From Nocardioides sp. AX2bis (lineage in GTDB: Bacteria; Actinomycetota; Actinomycetes; Propionibacteriales; Nocardioidaceae), in assembly GCF_902506435.1 (NCBI RefSeq), contig NZ_LR733215.1:1695367-1759366 (forward strand): a stretch of 64,000 bases of DNA. The letters run 5' to 3'. Shown piece by piece: positions 1 to 11,951 of the stretch. The notes under the pieces were generated by a model, which saw only the letters and a list, made by a program, of their open reading frames with translations, did not search any database and was not told the DNA's origin. A program made the position numbers and the translations under genes. The stretch's first letter is position 1, and each line of letters begins with the position of its first letter.

Positions 1-269
1 TGGGGCTCTCGCCCGAGGAAGCGCAGGAGAAGTTCGGCTTCCTGCTGGACGCCTTCGCCTTCGGCGCACCGCCCCACGGCGGCATCGCGGTGGGCATGGA
101 CCGGATCTGCGCGATCCTCGCCGGCAGCGACTCGATCCGCGACGTGATCGCCTTCCCGAAGTCCGGCGGCGGCTTCGACCCGCTCACCGCGGCGCCCGCT
201 CCCATCACGCCGGAGCAGCGCAAGGATGCCGGTGTGGACGCCCGTCCGGGCAAGGACGTCCCGGCCTGA
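1..269 (+). CDS. aspS: aspartyl-tRNA synthetase, C-terminal end (partial)
   Basis: Only the last ~88 codons are present; the reading frame enters at base 3 and stops with TGA at 267-269. The product charges tRNA with aspartate in the cytoplasm. The fragment shows class II synthetase motif 3 (GGIAVGMDR, whose Arg contacts ATP), preceded by [17 protein letters not shown] and followed by the DVIAFPK stretch and the [10 protein letters not shown] tail seen in bacterial-type AspRS. The C-terminal lysine- and proline-containing tail is as expected for actinobacterial AspS. Whether it is a discriminating or a non-discriminating (Asp/Asn) enzyme cannot be told from this piece. A perfect hairpin follows the stop. 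Confidence 0.95.
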   Translation, partial: GLSPEEAQEKFGFLLDAFAFGAPPHGGIAVGMDRICAILAGSDSIRDVIAFPKSGGGFDPLTAAPAPITPEQRKDAGVDARPGKDVPA

Positions 270-277
270 GGTCCGAC

Positions 278-303
278 GGCCGCGGACCTTCCGGTCCGCG
301 GCC
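278..303 (+). terminator. hairpin terminator after aspS
   Basis: A perfect 11-bp stem (GGCCGCGGACC at 278-288, complement at 293-303) with a TTCC loop lies 9 nt after the aspS stop. There is no T-tract, as is common for terminators in high-GC actinobacteria. It separates aspS from the peptide transporter operon. Confidence 0.75.
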
Positions 304-373
304 GCCCACCTCGAAGGGTGTTCCGCAACCAAACCGTTACGGCGCGCTGATCGGTTCCGGTCCAGACCTGACA

Positions 374-379
374 TAGGCT
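374..379 (+). promoter_or_regulatory. putative -10 box (TAGGCT) of the peptide transporter operon
   Basis: TAGGCT fits the actinobacterial TAnnnT -10 consensus and lies about 105 nt before the first transporter start, so a leader of roughly 100 nt is predicted. No convincing -35 is visible. Inference from the motif only. Confidence 0.4.
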
Positions 380-485
380 CCCGTGCGGTGCGGGTCACAC
401 GAACGCGGTGTGCACGCGCTGTCAACGCCTTTTGCCGGACCCCGGTCCGGCGCAGTCCTTTCCCCCGACGGAATTAGAGGTGGGC

Positions 486-1517
486 ATGACCCTGCAGCCA
501 GGTCTCGAGCCCGGCGTCGTCGCCGAGCGCGAGGACGCGAGCCGGGAGAACGACCCGCAGTCGTCGAAGAAGCTGGCCAGCAAGTCGCCCACCCAGATCG
601 CGCTCCAGCGGCTGCGCAAGGACAAGGTCGCGGTCGTCTGCGGCTCGATCCTCCTGCTCCTGATCGTGCTGGCGCTCGCGGCGCCGCTGATCACCCGGGC
701 GATGGGGATCTTCCCGGAGATCAACTCACCCGGGGCGGGCAACCTGGGGGCGGACCTCGACCAGTTCGGCTACCCGGAGATCGGCCCGCCGTACTACGGG
801 TTCACCTGGGAGCACCCGCTGGGCATCGCGCCCAGCCGCGGTGTCGACAACCTGGCGAACCTGCTCTACGGCCTGCGCACCTCGCTGCTGGTGGCGACCC
901 TGGCGACGATCATCTCCACCTTCGTGGGCATCACGATCGGCCTGATGGCCGGCTTCTCCCGCGGCTGGCTCGACCGGTTCCTGTCCTTCGTGATCGACCT
1001 GTTCCTGTCGTTCCCGTTCCTGCTCGGTGCGCTGACGCTGGCCCCGATCCTCACCTCCCGCTTCTCGACCGACCTCGACGCGCTCGACCGGGCGCAGCTG
1101 CTCGGCCTGGTCGCGGTGCTGGTCATCTTCGGCTGGATGTCGCTGGCCCGCCTGATCCGCGGCCAGGTGCTGTCGCTGCGCGAGCGCGAGTTCGTGCAGA
1201 GCGCCCAGGTGATCGGCGTGCCGACCCGGCGGATCCTGTTCAAGGAGCTGCTGCCGAACATGGTCGCCCCCATCGTGGTCGCCACCTCGCTCTCGCTGCC
1301 GGCCTACGTGGCCGCCGAGGCCGGGTTGTCCTACCTGGGCATCGGCCTGACCGGGCAGCCCTCGCTGGGCCAGACGATCCTCCTGGCCACGGAGTACTAC
1401 TCCACCTACGGCCTCTACCTGTGGGTCCCGGTCGGCGTCGTCGCCGTGCTGGTGCTCGCCCTCAACCTGCTCGGCGACTCGGTCCGAGACGCCTTCGACC
1501 CCCGCACCCGCCGGTGA
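486..1517 (+). CDS. peptide ABC transporter permease, OppC/DppC type
   Basis: 343 aa with the ATG at 486, preceded by an AGAGGTGGG ribosome site; upstream in-frame codons are not needed. This is an inner-membrane permease subunit of a dipeptide/oligopeptide (or nickel) importer. It has an N-terminal cytoplasmic segment, a first membrane helix near residues 55-75, and the binding-protein-dependent transport domain (about 130-335) with five or so helices. The EAA-loop-like motif (EFVQSAQVIGVPTRRIL, then LLPNMVAPIVV) docks the ATPase. It is the first gene of a five-gene cluster in the unusual order permease C, binding protein, permease B, ATPase D, ATPase F. The substrate is not determinable beyond the peptide/opine/nickel class. 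Confidence 0.9.
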   Translation: MTLQPGLEPGVVAEREDASRENDPQSSKKLASKSPTQIALQRLRKDKVAVVCGSILLLLIVLALAAPLITRAMGIFPEINSPGAGNLGADLDQFGYPEIGPPYYGFTWEHPLGIAPSRGVDNLANLLYGLRTSLLVATLATIISTFVGITIGLMAGFSRGWLDRFLSFVIDLFLSFPFLLGALTLAPILTSRFSTDLDALDRAQLLGLVAVLVIFGWMSLARLIRGQVLSLREREFVQSAQVIGVPTRRILFKELLPNMVAPIVVATSLSLPAYVAAEAGLSYLGIGLTGQPSLGQTILLATEYYSTYGLYLWVPVGVVAVLVLALNLLGDSVRDAFDPRTRR

Positions 1518-1597
1518 TCCTCACCGGCAGGTGGCACGACCCCGACGGTGACCCCCACCCGAGGAAGCACGACCCATCTAGGAAGGGTGGACACACG

Positions 1598-3367
1598 ATG
1601 CGGTTCAAGAAACCGTTCATTGCGTTGACCAGCGCGAGCCTGCTGTCCCTGGCGGCCTGTGGCGGCAGCGGCGAGGGGCCGAGCACCGGCTCCGAGAACG
1701 TCGACACGGAGAACCTCGCCAACACCGGCGACGCCACCGACCCCGACCGGGAGGGCCCGGCCGTGATCGACGGCGCCACCGAGGGCGGCACGGTCGACGT
1801 GCTCAGCGTCGACGGCGCGAACAGCCTGGACCCGTCGGAGGCGTACTACACGAACACCTCCTCGATCCTCCAGGGCCTGGTCACCCGCTCGCTGACGCAG
1901 CTGACCTACGACCCCGAGTCGGGCCAGCAGGTGCTGATCCCCGACCTCGCGACCGACCTCGGCACGCCCAACGAGGACTTCACCGAGTGGACCTTCACGA
2001 TCCGCGACGACGTGAACTACGAGAACGGCGACCCGGTCACCCCCGAGGACATCAAGTTCGGGATGCTCCGGTCGATGGACCGCACCGCCTTCCCCGAGGG
2101 CCCGGCGTTCTCCAACGACTACTTCGAGGGCGGTGACGAGTACGAGGGCCCCTACACCGGCGGCAACACCGACTTCGACGCCATCCAGATCGACGGCCAG
2201 GACATCACCATCACGATGTCGAGCCCCTTCCCCGACATGCCCTACTGGGGCACCTTCCCGGCGATGGGCCCGATCCCCGAGGGTCCCGACACCACGCCGG
2301 CCAAGTACGCCCAGCGGCCGCTGGCCACGGGTCCGTACATGTTCGACGAGTACAACCCCGAGCGCAGCCTGACCCTGGTCCAGAACCCCGAGTGGGACCC
2401 GGCGACCGACCCGGGCCGCACGCAGTACCCCGACGAGTACACCTTCGACTTCCAGCGCGACAGCGCCCAGATCGACGAGGTCCTGCTCAACGACTCCGGT
2501 GACGGCCAGACCACGCTGACCTACGACAACGTGCAGGCCTCGAACTACCCGACGTTCCAGTCGGAGTACGCCGACCGCCTGGTCGAGGGCGGTGCGCCCT
2601 GCACCTACTACATGGCGCCCGACTACCGGAAGATCCAGAGCAAGGAGGTCCGCGAGGCCCTCCTGTGGGCCATCCCCTACGAGGACATGGCCACCGCGAT
2701 GGGTGAGATCGCCGGGGTCACCCGCATCACCGACGCGACCAACCTGATGCCCCCGGGCATCCCCGGTCGCGAGACCTACAACCCGGTCGAGGAGCACGAG
2801 CCCGGCACGACCGACCCCGAGCGCGCTGCTCAGATCCTCGAGGAGGCCGGCGAGACCGGCTACGAGCTGAAGTTCCTCTTCGCCAACGACGACCCGAACG
2901 CCGTGGCCAAGAAGGACGTGCTCGTCCGTGCCTACGAGGAGGCCGGCTTCACCGCCACCCCGGTCGCCACGACCCTGGCCGAGCTCTCCACCCTCCGGGC
3001 GGACCCGGACGCCGACATCAACCTGCGTGACGCCGGCTGGTGCTCCGACTGGCCGTCCGGTGGCTCCTGGTTCCCGCCGGTGCTGCAGTCGACCAACCTG
3101 AACGCCGAGGGCCTCGGCTCGAACTACGCGGCCTTCAGCGAGCAGGACGTCGACGACCGCATCGACGAGGTCGTCTCGTCCCCGGTCGAGGACCAGCCCG
3201 CGATGTGGAACGAGCTGGACGAGTACATCGCCACCGAGTACCTCCCGGTGATCCCGTACCACTACACGGGTGTCGCGATGGCGCACGGCTCGGCCATCGA
3301 GGGCTTCAACGTCGACCAGAACCTCGGCATGCCCACCTGGAAGGACATCTGGGTCAACCAGGGCTGA
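1598..3367 (+). CDS. peptide ABC transporter substrate-binding lipoprotein
   Basis: 589 aa starting at ATG 1598 (AGGAAGG ribosome site 1580-1586). The N-terminus is a lipoprotein signal (MRFKK, hydrophobic core, lipobox LAAC with lipidated Cys21), so the protein is anchored outside the membrane. The remainder matches solute-binding protein family 5 (SBP_bac_5): the entry GGTVDVLSVDGANSLDP, the domain with FTIRDDVNYENGDPVTPEDI, and the ATGPYMFDEYNP region. It delivers peptides or related ligands to the permease pair encoded on either side. Ligand specificity cannot be read from sequence. It is followed by a stable hairpin at 3408-3439 that may limit read-through to the downstream genes. Confidence 0.92.
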   Translation: MRFKKPFIALTSASLLSLAACGGSGEGPSTGSENVDTENLANTGDATDPDREGPAVIDGATEGGTVDVLSVDGANSLDPSEAYYTNTSSILQGLVTRSLTQLTYDPESGQQVLIPDLATDLGTPNEDFTEWTFTIRDDVNYENGDPVTPEDIKFGMLRSMDRTAFPEGPAFSNDYFEGGDEYEGPYTGGNTDFDAIQIDGQDITITMSSPFPDMPYWGTFPAMGPIPEGPDTTPAKYAQRPLATGPYMFDEYNPERSLTLVQNPEWDPATDPGRTQYPDEYTFDFQRDSAQIDEVLLNDSGDGQTTLTYDNVQASNYPTFQSEYADRLVEGGAPCTYYMAPDYRKIQSKEVREALLWAIPYEDMATAMGEIAGVTRITDATNLMPPGIPGRETYNPVEEHEPGTTDPERAAQILEEAGETGYELKFLFANDDPNAVAKKDVLVRAYEEAGFTATPVATTLAELSTLRADPDADINLRDAGWCSDWPSGGSWFPPVLQSTNLNAEGLGSNYAAFSEQDVDDRIDEVVSSPVEDQPAMWNELDEYIATEYLPVIPYHYTGVAMAHGSAIEGFNVDQNLGMPTWKDIWVNQG

Positions 3368-3407
3368 CGCCCTCGTGATCCGGACCTCCGTCCGATCCTG
3401 ACGAGCT

Positions 3408-3439
3408 GATGGGGCGGGTCCACCCGGACCCGCCCCATC
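3408..3439 (+). terminator. intra-operon hairpin (attenuating terminator or mRNA stabiliser)
   Basis: A perfect 13-bp inverted repeat (GATGGGGCGGGTC at 3408-3420, complement at 3427-3439) with a 6-nt loop, 40 nt after the binding-protein stop and 105 nt before the next permease. Such hairpins behind binding-protein genes commonly raise their transcript level relative to the membrane subunits; that role is inferred here. Confidence 0.6.
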
Positions 3440-3543
3440 GGCCCGCCCGTTCCACCCGGGCCCCGGTCGAGCCCCGCTCCCGCAGCCCCCTCCCGCAGCC
3501 CGCCCCCACTCTTGCCTCGACTCTCGCTACGAAAGGTGCCCCG

Positions 3544-4545
3544 ATGCTGGGCTTCATCGTGCGCCGGATCCTGACCGCGATCCTGGTGGTCTTCCTGACC
3601 TCGATCTTCGTCTTCGTCCTGCTCTACAAGGGCGTGGCCAACCCGGCCGGCCCGGTCTGCGACGCCCAGGGGCGCTGCACCGCCGAGCGGCTGGCCGCCA
3701 TCGAGGCGTCGATGGGTCTCAACGACCCGATCCTGCAGCAGTACGGCGAGTTCGCGGGCGGCGTCTTCACCGGCCGCACCGTCAGCTTCGGCGAGACCGA
3801 GTACGACTGCCCGGCCCCGTGCCTGGGCGTCTCCTACGGCACCCGCGGCCTGATCACCGACGAGCTGGTCGACCGGCTCCCTGCGACGATCTCGCTGGCG
3901 GTCGGCGCCTCGATCATCTACCTCGTCGTCGGGGTCACCCTCGGGGTGCTGGCCGCGAAGAAGCGCGGCACCGCCACCGACCGGGTCCTGGTCAGCTCCA
4001 GCCTGGTCGTCAGCTCGATCCCGTACTACCTGTTCTGCCTGCTCGCCTACATCTTCCTGGTCCTGAAGTACCCCGTCTTCGACGAGACCGGCTACCTGCC
4101 GATCACCGAGGGCGTCGGGGCCTTCTTCCTGGCGATGCTGCTGCCGTGGCTGGTCCTGGGCCTGTTCTCGTCCTCGAACTACGCCCGGTTCACCCGCGGC
4201 CAGATGGTCGAGACCCTCGGCGAGGACTACATCCGCACGGCCTCGGCCAAGGGCGTGAGCGGCAACAAGGTCGTCTTCGGCCACGCCCTGCGCGCCGCCA
4301 TCGTGCCGATCGTGACGATCTTCGGCCTCGACTTCGCCGCGCTGCTCGGCGGCACGATCTTCACCGAGCAGATCTTCCGCATCGACGGCATCGGGCTGTG
4401 GGCGCTGGACGCCGTCACCCGGCCGCCGCTCGACTTCCCGGTGGTCATCGCCACCGTCCTGGTGGTGGCCGTGATCATCACGATCGCCAACCTGGTCGTG
4501 GACATCGTCTACGGCTTCCTCGACCCCCGAGTGAGGATCTCGTGA
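3544..4545 (+). CDS. peptide ABC transporter permease, OppB/DppB type
   Basis: 333 aa from ATG 3544, with a GAAAGG ribosome site at 3531-3536. An N-terminal helix (MLGFIVRRILTAILVVF) is followed by a periplasm-equivalent loop containing two Cys residues. The permease domain (~130-330) ends in the conserved FLDPRVRIS tail typical of OppB/DppB. The ATPase-docking loop reads GEDYIRTASAKGVSGNKV. It forms the heterodimeric channel with the permease at 486-1517. Its stop codon overlaps the GTG of the next gene by 4 bases (GTGA), indicating translational coupling with the ATPases. Confidence 0.9.
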   Translation: MLGFIVRRILTAILVVFLTSIFVFVLLYKGVANPAGPVCDAQGRCTAERLAAIEASMGLNDPILQQYGEFAGGVFTGRTVSFGETEYDCPAPCLGVSYGTRGLITDELVDRLPATISLAVGASIIYLVVGVTLGVLAAKKRGTATDRVLVSSSLVVSSIPYYLFCLLAYIFLVLKYPVFDETGYLPITEGVGAFFLAMLLPWLVLGLFSSSNYARFTRGQMVETLGEDYIRTASAKGVSGNKVVFGHALRAAIVPIVTIFGLDFAALLGGTIFTEQIFRIDGIGLWALDAVTRPPLDFPVVIATVLVVAVIITIANLVVDIVYGFLDPRVRIS

Positions 4546-5651
4546 CCAGCACCCCGACCCACGCTTCGGCCGCCCCGGGCGCCCCGCTGCTCGAGGTCAG
4601 CAACCTGTCCGTGCGCTTCCCGACCCACGACGGCCTGGTCCAGGCCGTCAGCGACCTGAGCTACACCGTGCGCCGCGGCCAGACCCTCGGCATCGTGGGG
4701 GAGTCCGGCTCCGGCAAGAGCGTCTCGTCCATGGCTGTCCTCGGGCTGCACGACCCGAAGCAGACCCGTCTCGAGGGGTCCATCCGGATCAACGGCCGCG
4801 AGATCATCGGCGCCTCGGAGTCCACGCTGCGCGAGATGCGCGGCAAGGAGGTCGCGATGATCTTCCAGGACCCGCTGACCGCGCTGCACCCGTTCTACTC
4901 GATCGGGCGCCAGATCATCGAGGCCTACCGGATCCACCACAAGGTCTCGAAGTCGGTGGCCCGCAAGCGCGCCATCGAGGTGCTCGACCGGGTGGGGATC
5001 CCGCAGCCGCAGTCGCGCGTCGACGACTTCCCGCACCAGTTCTCCGGCGGCATGCGCCAGCGCGCGATGATCGCGATGGCCCTGGTCAACGACCCGACGC
5101 TGCTGATCGCCGACGAGCCGACCACGGCGCTCGACGTGACCGTGCAGGCCCAGATCCTGGACCTGCTCCAGGACCTCCAGCGCGAGTTCGACTCCGCGAT
5201 CGTGATGATCACCCACGACCTCGGTGTGATCGCCGAGATCGCCGACGACGTCCTGGTGATGTACGGCGGCCGTGCGGTGGAGAAGGGTCCCTGCAAGGAG
5301 ATCCTCAGCCACCCCGAGATGCCGTACACGTGGGGCCTGCTCTCGAGCATCCCCGAGGTCACCGGCGACGTCGACGTGCCGCTCGTCCCGATCCCGGGCA
5401 CCCCGCCCAGCCTGCTGAACCCGCCGTCGGGCTGTGCCTTCAACCCGCGCTGCACCTTCCGCGACCAGGTCCCCGGCGACCTGTGCCGCACCGAGCTGCC
5501 CCTGCTGGTCCCCGGCGGGCGCGGCCCCGGCCACGAGAAGCGCTGCCACCTGCCCGACCCCGACGCCGTCTTCCAGGCCAAGCAGGCCGAGATCCTCGTC
5601 GAGGCCGGCCTCGACCCCCACGCCCCCACCACCGGAGAGGACGCGCGGTGA
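4542..5651 (+). CDS. peptide ABC transporter ATP-binding protein, OppD/DppD type
   Basis: 369 aa, GTG start at 4542 overlapping the preceding stop. It is the cytoplasmic ATPase subunit. Walker A GESGSGKS (about residue 54), Q-loop region [11 protein letters not shown], signature FSGGMRQR, Walker [13 protein letters not shown] and switch His in ITHDLG are all intact. The C-terminal oligopeptide/dipeptide transporter extension (oligo_[15 protein letters not shown]) carries Cys residues typical of this subfamily, which can bind an iron-sulfur cluster in relatives. It pairs with the ATPase encoded immediately downstream, whose GTG overlaps its TGA. Confidence 0.93.
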   Translation: MTSTPTHASAAPGAPLLEVSNLSVRFPTHDGLVQAVSDLSYTVRRGQTLGIVGESGSGKSVSSMAVLGLHDPKQTRLEGSIRINGREIIGASESTLREMRGKEVAMIFQDPLTALHPFYSIGRQIIEAYRIHHKVSKSVARKRAIEVLDRVGIPQPQSRVDDFPHQFSGGMRQRAMIAMALVNDPTLLIADEPTTALDVTVQAQILDLLQDLQREFDSAIVMITHDLGVIAEIADDVLVMYGGRAVEKGPCKEILSHPEMPYTWGLLSSIPEVTGDVDVPLVPIPGTPPSLLNPPSGCAFNPRCTFRDQVPGDLCRTELPLLVPGGRGPGHEKRCHLPDPDAVFQAKQAEILVEAGLDPHAPTTGEDAR

Positions 5652-6892
5652 CCGACGCGACCCCCAGCCCCCGCGGCGCGACCGGCAGCGGCCCGAGCAC
5701 ACGGACCGTCTCGACCGCCGCGCACCACGCCACGACCGACGGCAAGCCGCTGCTCGAGGTGCGTGACCTGAAGAAGTACTTCCCGGTGCAGTCCTCGGGG
5801 CTCCTGCGCCGCACGGTCGGCAACGTGCAGGCCGTCGACGGCGTGTCCTTCACCGTCGAGTCCGGGCGCGCGCTGGGCCTGGTGGGGGAGTCCGGCTGCG
5901 GCAAGTCCACGCTGGGCCGCCTGATCACCCGGCTCTACGAGCCCACCGCCGGCACCATCGAGTTCGAGGGCCAGGAGATCGGGCAGCTCTCCAACAAGCA
6001 GATGCTGCCGATCCGGCGCGAGATCCAGATGATCTTCCAGGACCCGTACTCCTCGCTGAACCCGCGGCACACCGTCGGCACGATCGTCGGCACGCCGCTC
6101 GAGGTCCACAAGGTCGTCGCGAAGGACAAGATCCTGCCGCGGGTCCAGGAGCTGCTCGAGATCGTGGGGCTCAACCCCGAGCACTACAACCGGTACCCCA
6201 ACGAGTTCTCCGGCGGTCAGCGCCAGCGGATCGGCATCGCCCGTGCCCTGGCCCTGCAGCCCAAGTTGCTGGTGGCCGACGAGCCGGTCTCCGCCCTCGA
6301 CGTCTCGATCCAGGCGCAGGTGATCAACCTGCTCCAGGACGTGCAGCGCGAGTTCGGGATCGCCTTCCTCTTCATCGCCCACGACCTCGCCGTCGTGCGG
6401 CACTTCTGTCCCGAGGTCGCGGTGATGTACCTCGGGCGGATCGTCGAGGTCGCGGACCGCGAGACGCTCTACCACCGCCCCCACCACCCGTACACCCAGG
6501 CGCTGCTCTCCGCGGTGCCCGAGGTCTCGCAGCTGACGACCGGGACCCGCCGCGAGCGGATCCGGCTCGAGGGCGACGTGCCGAGCCCGATCAACCCGCC
6601 GTCCGGCTGCTCGTTCCGGACCCGCTGCCGCCTGGCCAAGGACATCTGCGCCCGCGTCGAGCCGCCCCTGCTGCAGGTCGGGCCGACGCACAAGGTCGCC
6701 TGCCACTTCCCCGGCGAGCTCGGCAAGGCCCCGGACCGCCCGGTCACCGCGCGCCTGCTCGGCACCGACGACGCCGGTGCCCCCGACCCCGGGGCCACCC
6801 CGGCCGAGATCGACTCCCGGCCCGGCTTCGGACCCACGTGGTACGACCTCGAGGCCCGCACGGTCACCAGCACGCCCCGCCCGGGCGCGTAG
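5648..6892 (+). CDS. peptide ABC transporter ATP-binding protein, OppF/DppF type
   Basis: 414 aa, GTG at 5648 within the stop of the preceding ATPase gene. Walker [10 protein letters not shown], signature [15 protein letters not shown], Walker [13 protein letters not shown] and H-loop IAHDLA are conserved. A C-terminal oligo_HPY region ([12 protein letters not shown]) follows, plus a further ~70-residue low-complexity tail. The N-terminal ~35 residues before [12 protein letters not shown] are poorly conserved and may vary. It completes the importer (two permeases, two ATPases, one lipoprotein). Its TAG stop at 6890-6892 is also the first half of the probable -10 box of rarA. Confidence 0.93.
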   Translation: MTDATPSPRGATGSGPSTRTVSTAAHHATTDGKPLLEVRDLKKYFPVQSSGLLRRTVGNVQAVDGVSFTVESGRALGLVGESGCGKSTLGRLITRLYEPTAGTIEFEGQEIGQLSNKQMLPIRREIQMIFQDPYSSLNPRHTVGTIVGTPLEVHKVVAKDKILPRVQELLEIVGLNPEHYNRYPNEFSGGQRQRIGIARALALQPKLLVADEPVSALDVSIQAQVINLLQDVQREFGIAFLFIAHDLAVVRHFCPEVAVMYLGRIVEVADRETLYHRPHHPYTQALLSAVPEVSQLTTGTRRERIRLEGDVPSPINPPSGCSFRTRCRLAKDICARVEPPLLQVGPTHKVACHFPGELGKAPDRPVTARLLGTDDAGAPDPGATPAEIDSRPGFGPTWYDLEARTVTSTPRPGA

Positions 6893-6895
6893 CCT
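6890..6895 (+). promoter_or_regulatory. -10 box (TAGCCT) of rarA, sharing the upstream stop codon
   Basis: TAGCCT lies 8 nt before the GTG of rarA, with no room for a ribosome site, so a leaderless transcript is predicted. The TAG is also the stop codon of the upstream ATPase gene. Confidence 0.5.
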
Positions 6896-6903
6896 CGTCC
6901 CCC

Positions 6904-8325
6904 GTGGACGACCCCGGCGACGACCCCGACGGCCTCTTCGCGGCCCCGGCGGCCCCCGTGGCCCCGGGGGCCGCAGCGCCGGCGCACTCCCGCACCCCGT
7001 CCGCCCCGGTCGGGGGCGGGAGCCTGGCTGGCAACGACCACGCCTCCGCGCCGCTGGCGGTCCGGATGCGGCCCCGCCGGCTCGAGGAGCTGGTCGGCCA
7101 GGAGCAGCTCCAGGCGCCGGGGTCGCCGCTGCGCCGGCTGGTCGAGGGCGACCAGTCGATGTCGCTGCTGCTGTGGGGCCCGCCCGGCACCGGCAAGACC
7201 ACGATCGCCTCGATCGTCTCGATGCAGACCGACCGGGTCTTCGTCGAGGTCTCCGCGGTCTCCGCCGGCGTCAAGGAGGTCCGTGCGGCCATCGACGCGG
7301 CCCGCCGCCGGCTGGTCACGGAGTCGCGCGAGACCGTGCTGTTCGTCGACGAGGTGCACCGCTTCAGCAAGGCCCAGCAGGACGCGCTGCTGCCCGGCGT
7401 GGAGAACCGGTGGGTGACCCTGGTCGCAGCCACCACCGAGAACCCGTTCTTCTCGGTCATCTCCCCGCTGCTCTCCCGCAGCCTGCTGCTGCGCCTGGAG
7501 TCGCTGACCGACGACGACGTACGCCGGGTGCTGCTCGCCGCGGTCGCCGACGAGCGGGGGCTGGCCGGCGCGGTCACCGTCGACGAGGACGCCCTGGACC
7601 ACCTGGTCCGCCTGGCCGGCGGTGACGCCCGCCGGTCCCTGACCTACCTCGAGGCCGCCGCCGGTGCGGCCGCCTCCCAGAGCAGCGACGTCGTCGACCT
7701 GGCCACCGCCGAGCTCGCCGTCGACCAGGCCGCGGTGCGCTACGACCGGCAGGGCGACCAGCACTACGACGTGACCAGCGCCTTCATCAAGTCCGTGCGC
7801 GGCTCCGACGCCGACGCGGCGCTGCACTACCTGGCGCGGATGATGGAGGCAGGGGAGGACCCGCGGTTCATCGCCCGGCGCCTGATCATCCTGGCCAGCG
7901 AGGACATCGGCCTGGCCGACCCGACCGCGCTGACCACCGCCGTGGCCGCGGCCCAGGCCGTCGCCCTGATCGGGATGCCGGAGGGCCGGCTGACCCTGGC
8001 CCAGGCCACCATCGCGCTGGCCGTCGCCCCGAAGTCGAACGCGGTGACCACGGCGATCACCGCCGCGTCCGCGGACGTGCGGGCCGGCAAGGTCGGGCCC
8101 GTGCCGTCCCACCTGCGCGACGCGCACTACGGCGGTGCGAAGGACCTCGGCCACGGCAAGGGCTACGTCTACAGCCACGACGCACCGTTCGGCGTGGCCG
8201 CGCAGCAGTACGCCCCCGACGTGGTCGCCGACGCCACCTACTACCAGCCGACCCGGCTCGGCGCCGAGGGCCCCGTCCGCGAGCGCTGGGAGCGGGTGCG
8301 CCGACTGATCCGGGGGCAGGGGTAG
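6904..8325 (+). CDS. rarA: replication-associated recombination protein A (AAA+ ATPase)
   Basis: 473 aa, GTG at 6904. RarA/MgsA/WRNIP1-family clamp-loader-like ATPase acting at stalled replication forks. After a ~50-residue proline/alanine-rich N-terminus come the [14 protein letters not shown] entry, Walker A GPPGTGKT (~residue 97), Walker [11 protein letters not shown], sensor 1 AATTEN, and the C-terminal helical tetramerisation domain, including [17 protein letters not shown] and PKSNAV. The C-terminus ([20 protein letters not shown]) is the family's typical ending. It precedes alaS, a neighbourhood common in actinobacteria. Confidence 0.95.
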   Translation: MDDPGDDPDGLFAAPAAPVAPGAAAPAHSRTPSAPVGGGSLAGNDHASAPLAVRMRPRRLEELVGQEQLQAPGSPLRRLVEGDQSMSLLLWGPPGTGKTTIASIVSMQTDRVFVEVSAVSAGVKEVRAAIDAARRRLVTESRETVLFVDEVHRFSKAQQDALLPGVENRWVTLVAATTENPFFSVISPLLSRSLLLRLESLTDDDVRRVLLAAVADERGLAGAVTVDEDALDHLVRLAGGDARRSLTYLEAAAGAAASQSSDVVDLATAELAVDQAAVRYDRQGDQHYDVTSAFIKSVRGSDADAALHYLARMMEAGEDPRFIARRLIILASEDIGLADPTALTTAVAAAQAVALIGMPEGRLTLAQATIALAVAPKSNAVTTAITAASADVRAGKVGPVPSHLRDAHYGGAKDLGHGKGYVYSHDAPFGVAAQQYAPDVVADATYYQPTRLGAEGPVRERWERVRRLIRGQG

Positions 8326-8352
8326 CGGCCGCCCGCACCCGCGCCCGGCAGG

Positions 8353-8358
8353 TAGGGT
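8353..8358 (+). promoter_or_regulatory. -10 box (TAGGGT) for the 8367 gene / alaS cluster
   Basis: TAGGGT is 8 nt before ATG 8367, consistent with a leaderless start. It is the likely promoter of the small-protein pair and perhaps alaS. Confidence 0.5.
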
Positions 8359-8366
8359 CGTGACCC

Positions 8367-8945
8367 ATGACGCAGCAGTGGACCCTCCCGGCCTGGGCAG
8401 TCCTGCTGCCCGCCGCGGTCGGGCTCGTCCTGCTGGTGGTCGTCCTGCTGGTCGCTGCCCGGGTCGGTCGGACCGAGCGGCGCCTGGTCGCCACCGGCGC
8501 CGAGGTGGACGCGCTGCGCGACGTGCTGGCCGTCCTCGAGCAGCAGCAGCGCGCCCCGACCACGTCAGCGGCCACGTCAGCGGCCACGTCACCGGCCGCC
8601 GCGCCGACGGCCGTGTCGGACTACGTGATCACCCGGGTCGGTGACGAGCCGGAGGACGACGACACCACGGCGGTCGAGCCCGCCCGCGTGGTGGCCGCCC
8701 CGCTGTTCGCCGACCTCGTCCTGCGTGAGTCCGTCGTCCAGGCCGCCTCCCTGGCCGCCGGCGTACGCCGCGCGCTGGCGCCCGAGGTGCGGCACCGTGT
8801 GCGCCTGGAGATGAAGCGGGACGTGAAGCGCGCCCGCAAGCAGCGCCGGGCCGACCTGCGTGCCGCCCGCCGCGACTGGGAGGCACGGCGACGCGCCGAG
8901 GTCGACCTGGACGATCCGGCCCTGGACGAGGGCAGCGCGGCATGA
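8367..8945 (+). CDS. membrane-anchored basic/coiled-coil protein of unknown function
   Basis: 192 aa. One N-terminal transmembrane helix (about residues 8-32, AWAVLLPAAVGLVLLVVVLL) is followed by a short predicted coil (RTERRLVATGAEVDALRDVL). Then comes a Thr/Ser/Ala-rich linker with a visible short repeat (TSAATSAATS), an acidic stretch, and a strongly basic C-terminal segment (MKRDVKRARKQRRADLR) likely cytoplasmic. No catalytic motif is recognised. It sits in the place occupied by a DUF948-type membrane protein before alaS in other actinobacteria, but does not itself look like DUF948. The stop overlaps the next ATG by 4 bases. Confidence 0.75.
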   Translation: MTQQWTLPAWAVLLPAAVGLVLLVVVLLVAARVGRTERRLVATGAEVDALRDVLAVLEQQQRAPTTSAATSAATSPAAAPTAVSDYVITRVGDEPEDDDTTAVEPARVVAAPLFADLVLRESVVQAASLAAGVRRALAPEVRHRVRLEMKRDVKRARKQRRADLRAARRDWEARRRAEVDLDDPALDEGSAA

Positions 8946-9241
8946 GCCGCGGGCTCTGGTTCGTGGCCGGGGCCGGCGCCGGGATCTACGGGATGGTCCG
9001 TGGGCGCCGTGCTGCCGAGGCGCTGACCGCCGACGGCCTGCGCGACCGCGTCCACGCCGCCGTCCTGGGCGCCCGGATGATGGGCGCCGAGGTGGCCGCG
9101 GGCAAGGCCGAGCGGGAGGGCGAGCTGCGCGAGCAGATGCACGACCGGTCGCTGCGCAGCACCACCGCCCGACCCGCGCTCGCCGCATCCACCGACCCGA
9201 CAGAGCAGCACCCCGAGCAGCACCCCGAGCAGGAGGACTGA
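8942..9241 (+). CDS. small protein resembling the DUF6167 family
   Basis: 99 aa, ATG inside the stop of the preceding gene. N-terminal glycine-rich hydrophobic segment (GLWFVAGAGAGIYGMVRGRR), then an amphipathic helical region and a disordered C-terminus ending in a HPEQHPEQ repeat. Position (immediately before alaS) and the N-terminal pattern match the DUF6167 proteins of Streptomyces and relatives; assignment is by pattern recall. The function is unknown. Confidence 0.75.
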   Translation: MSRGLWFVAGAGAGIYGMVRGRRAAEALTADGLRDRVHAAVLGARMMGAEVAAGKAEREGELREQMHDRSLRSTTARPALAASTDPTEQHPEQHPEQED

Positions 9242-9247
9242 ACCCCG

Positions 9248-11947
<2,700 letters not shown>

Positions 11948-11951
11948 GCGG

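Noticed and set aside
3819..4541. Upstream in-frame extension of the OppD-type ATPase gene
   Set aside because: Residues before GTG 4542 are an Arg/Pro-rich antisense-like translation overlapping the permease gene; the GTG in the GTGA overlap is the natural start.
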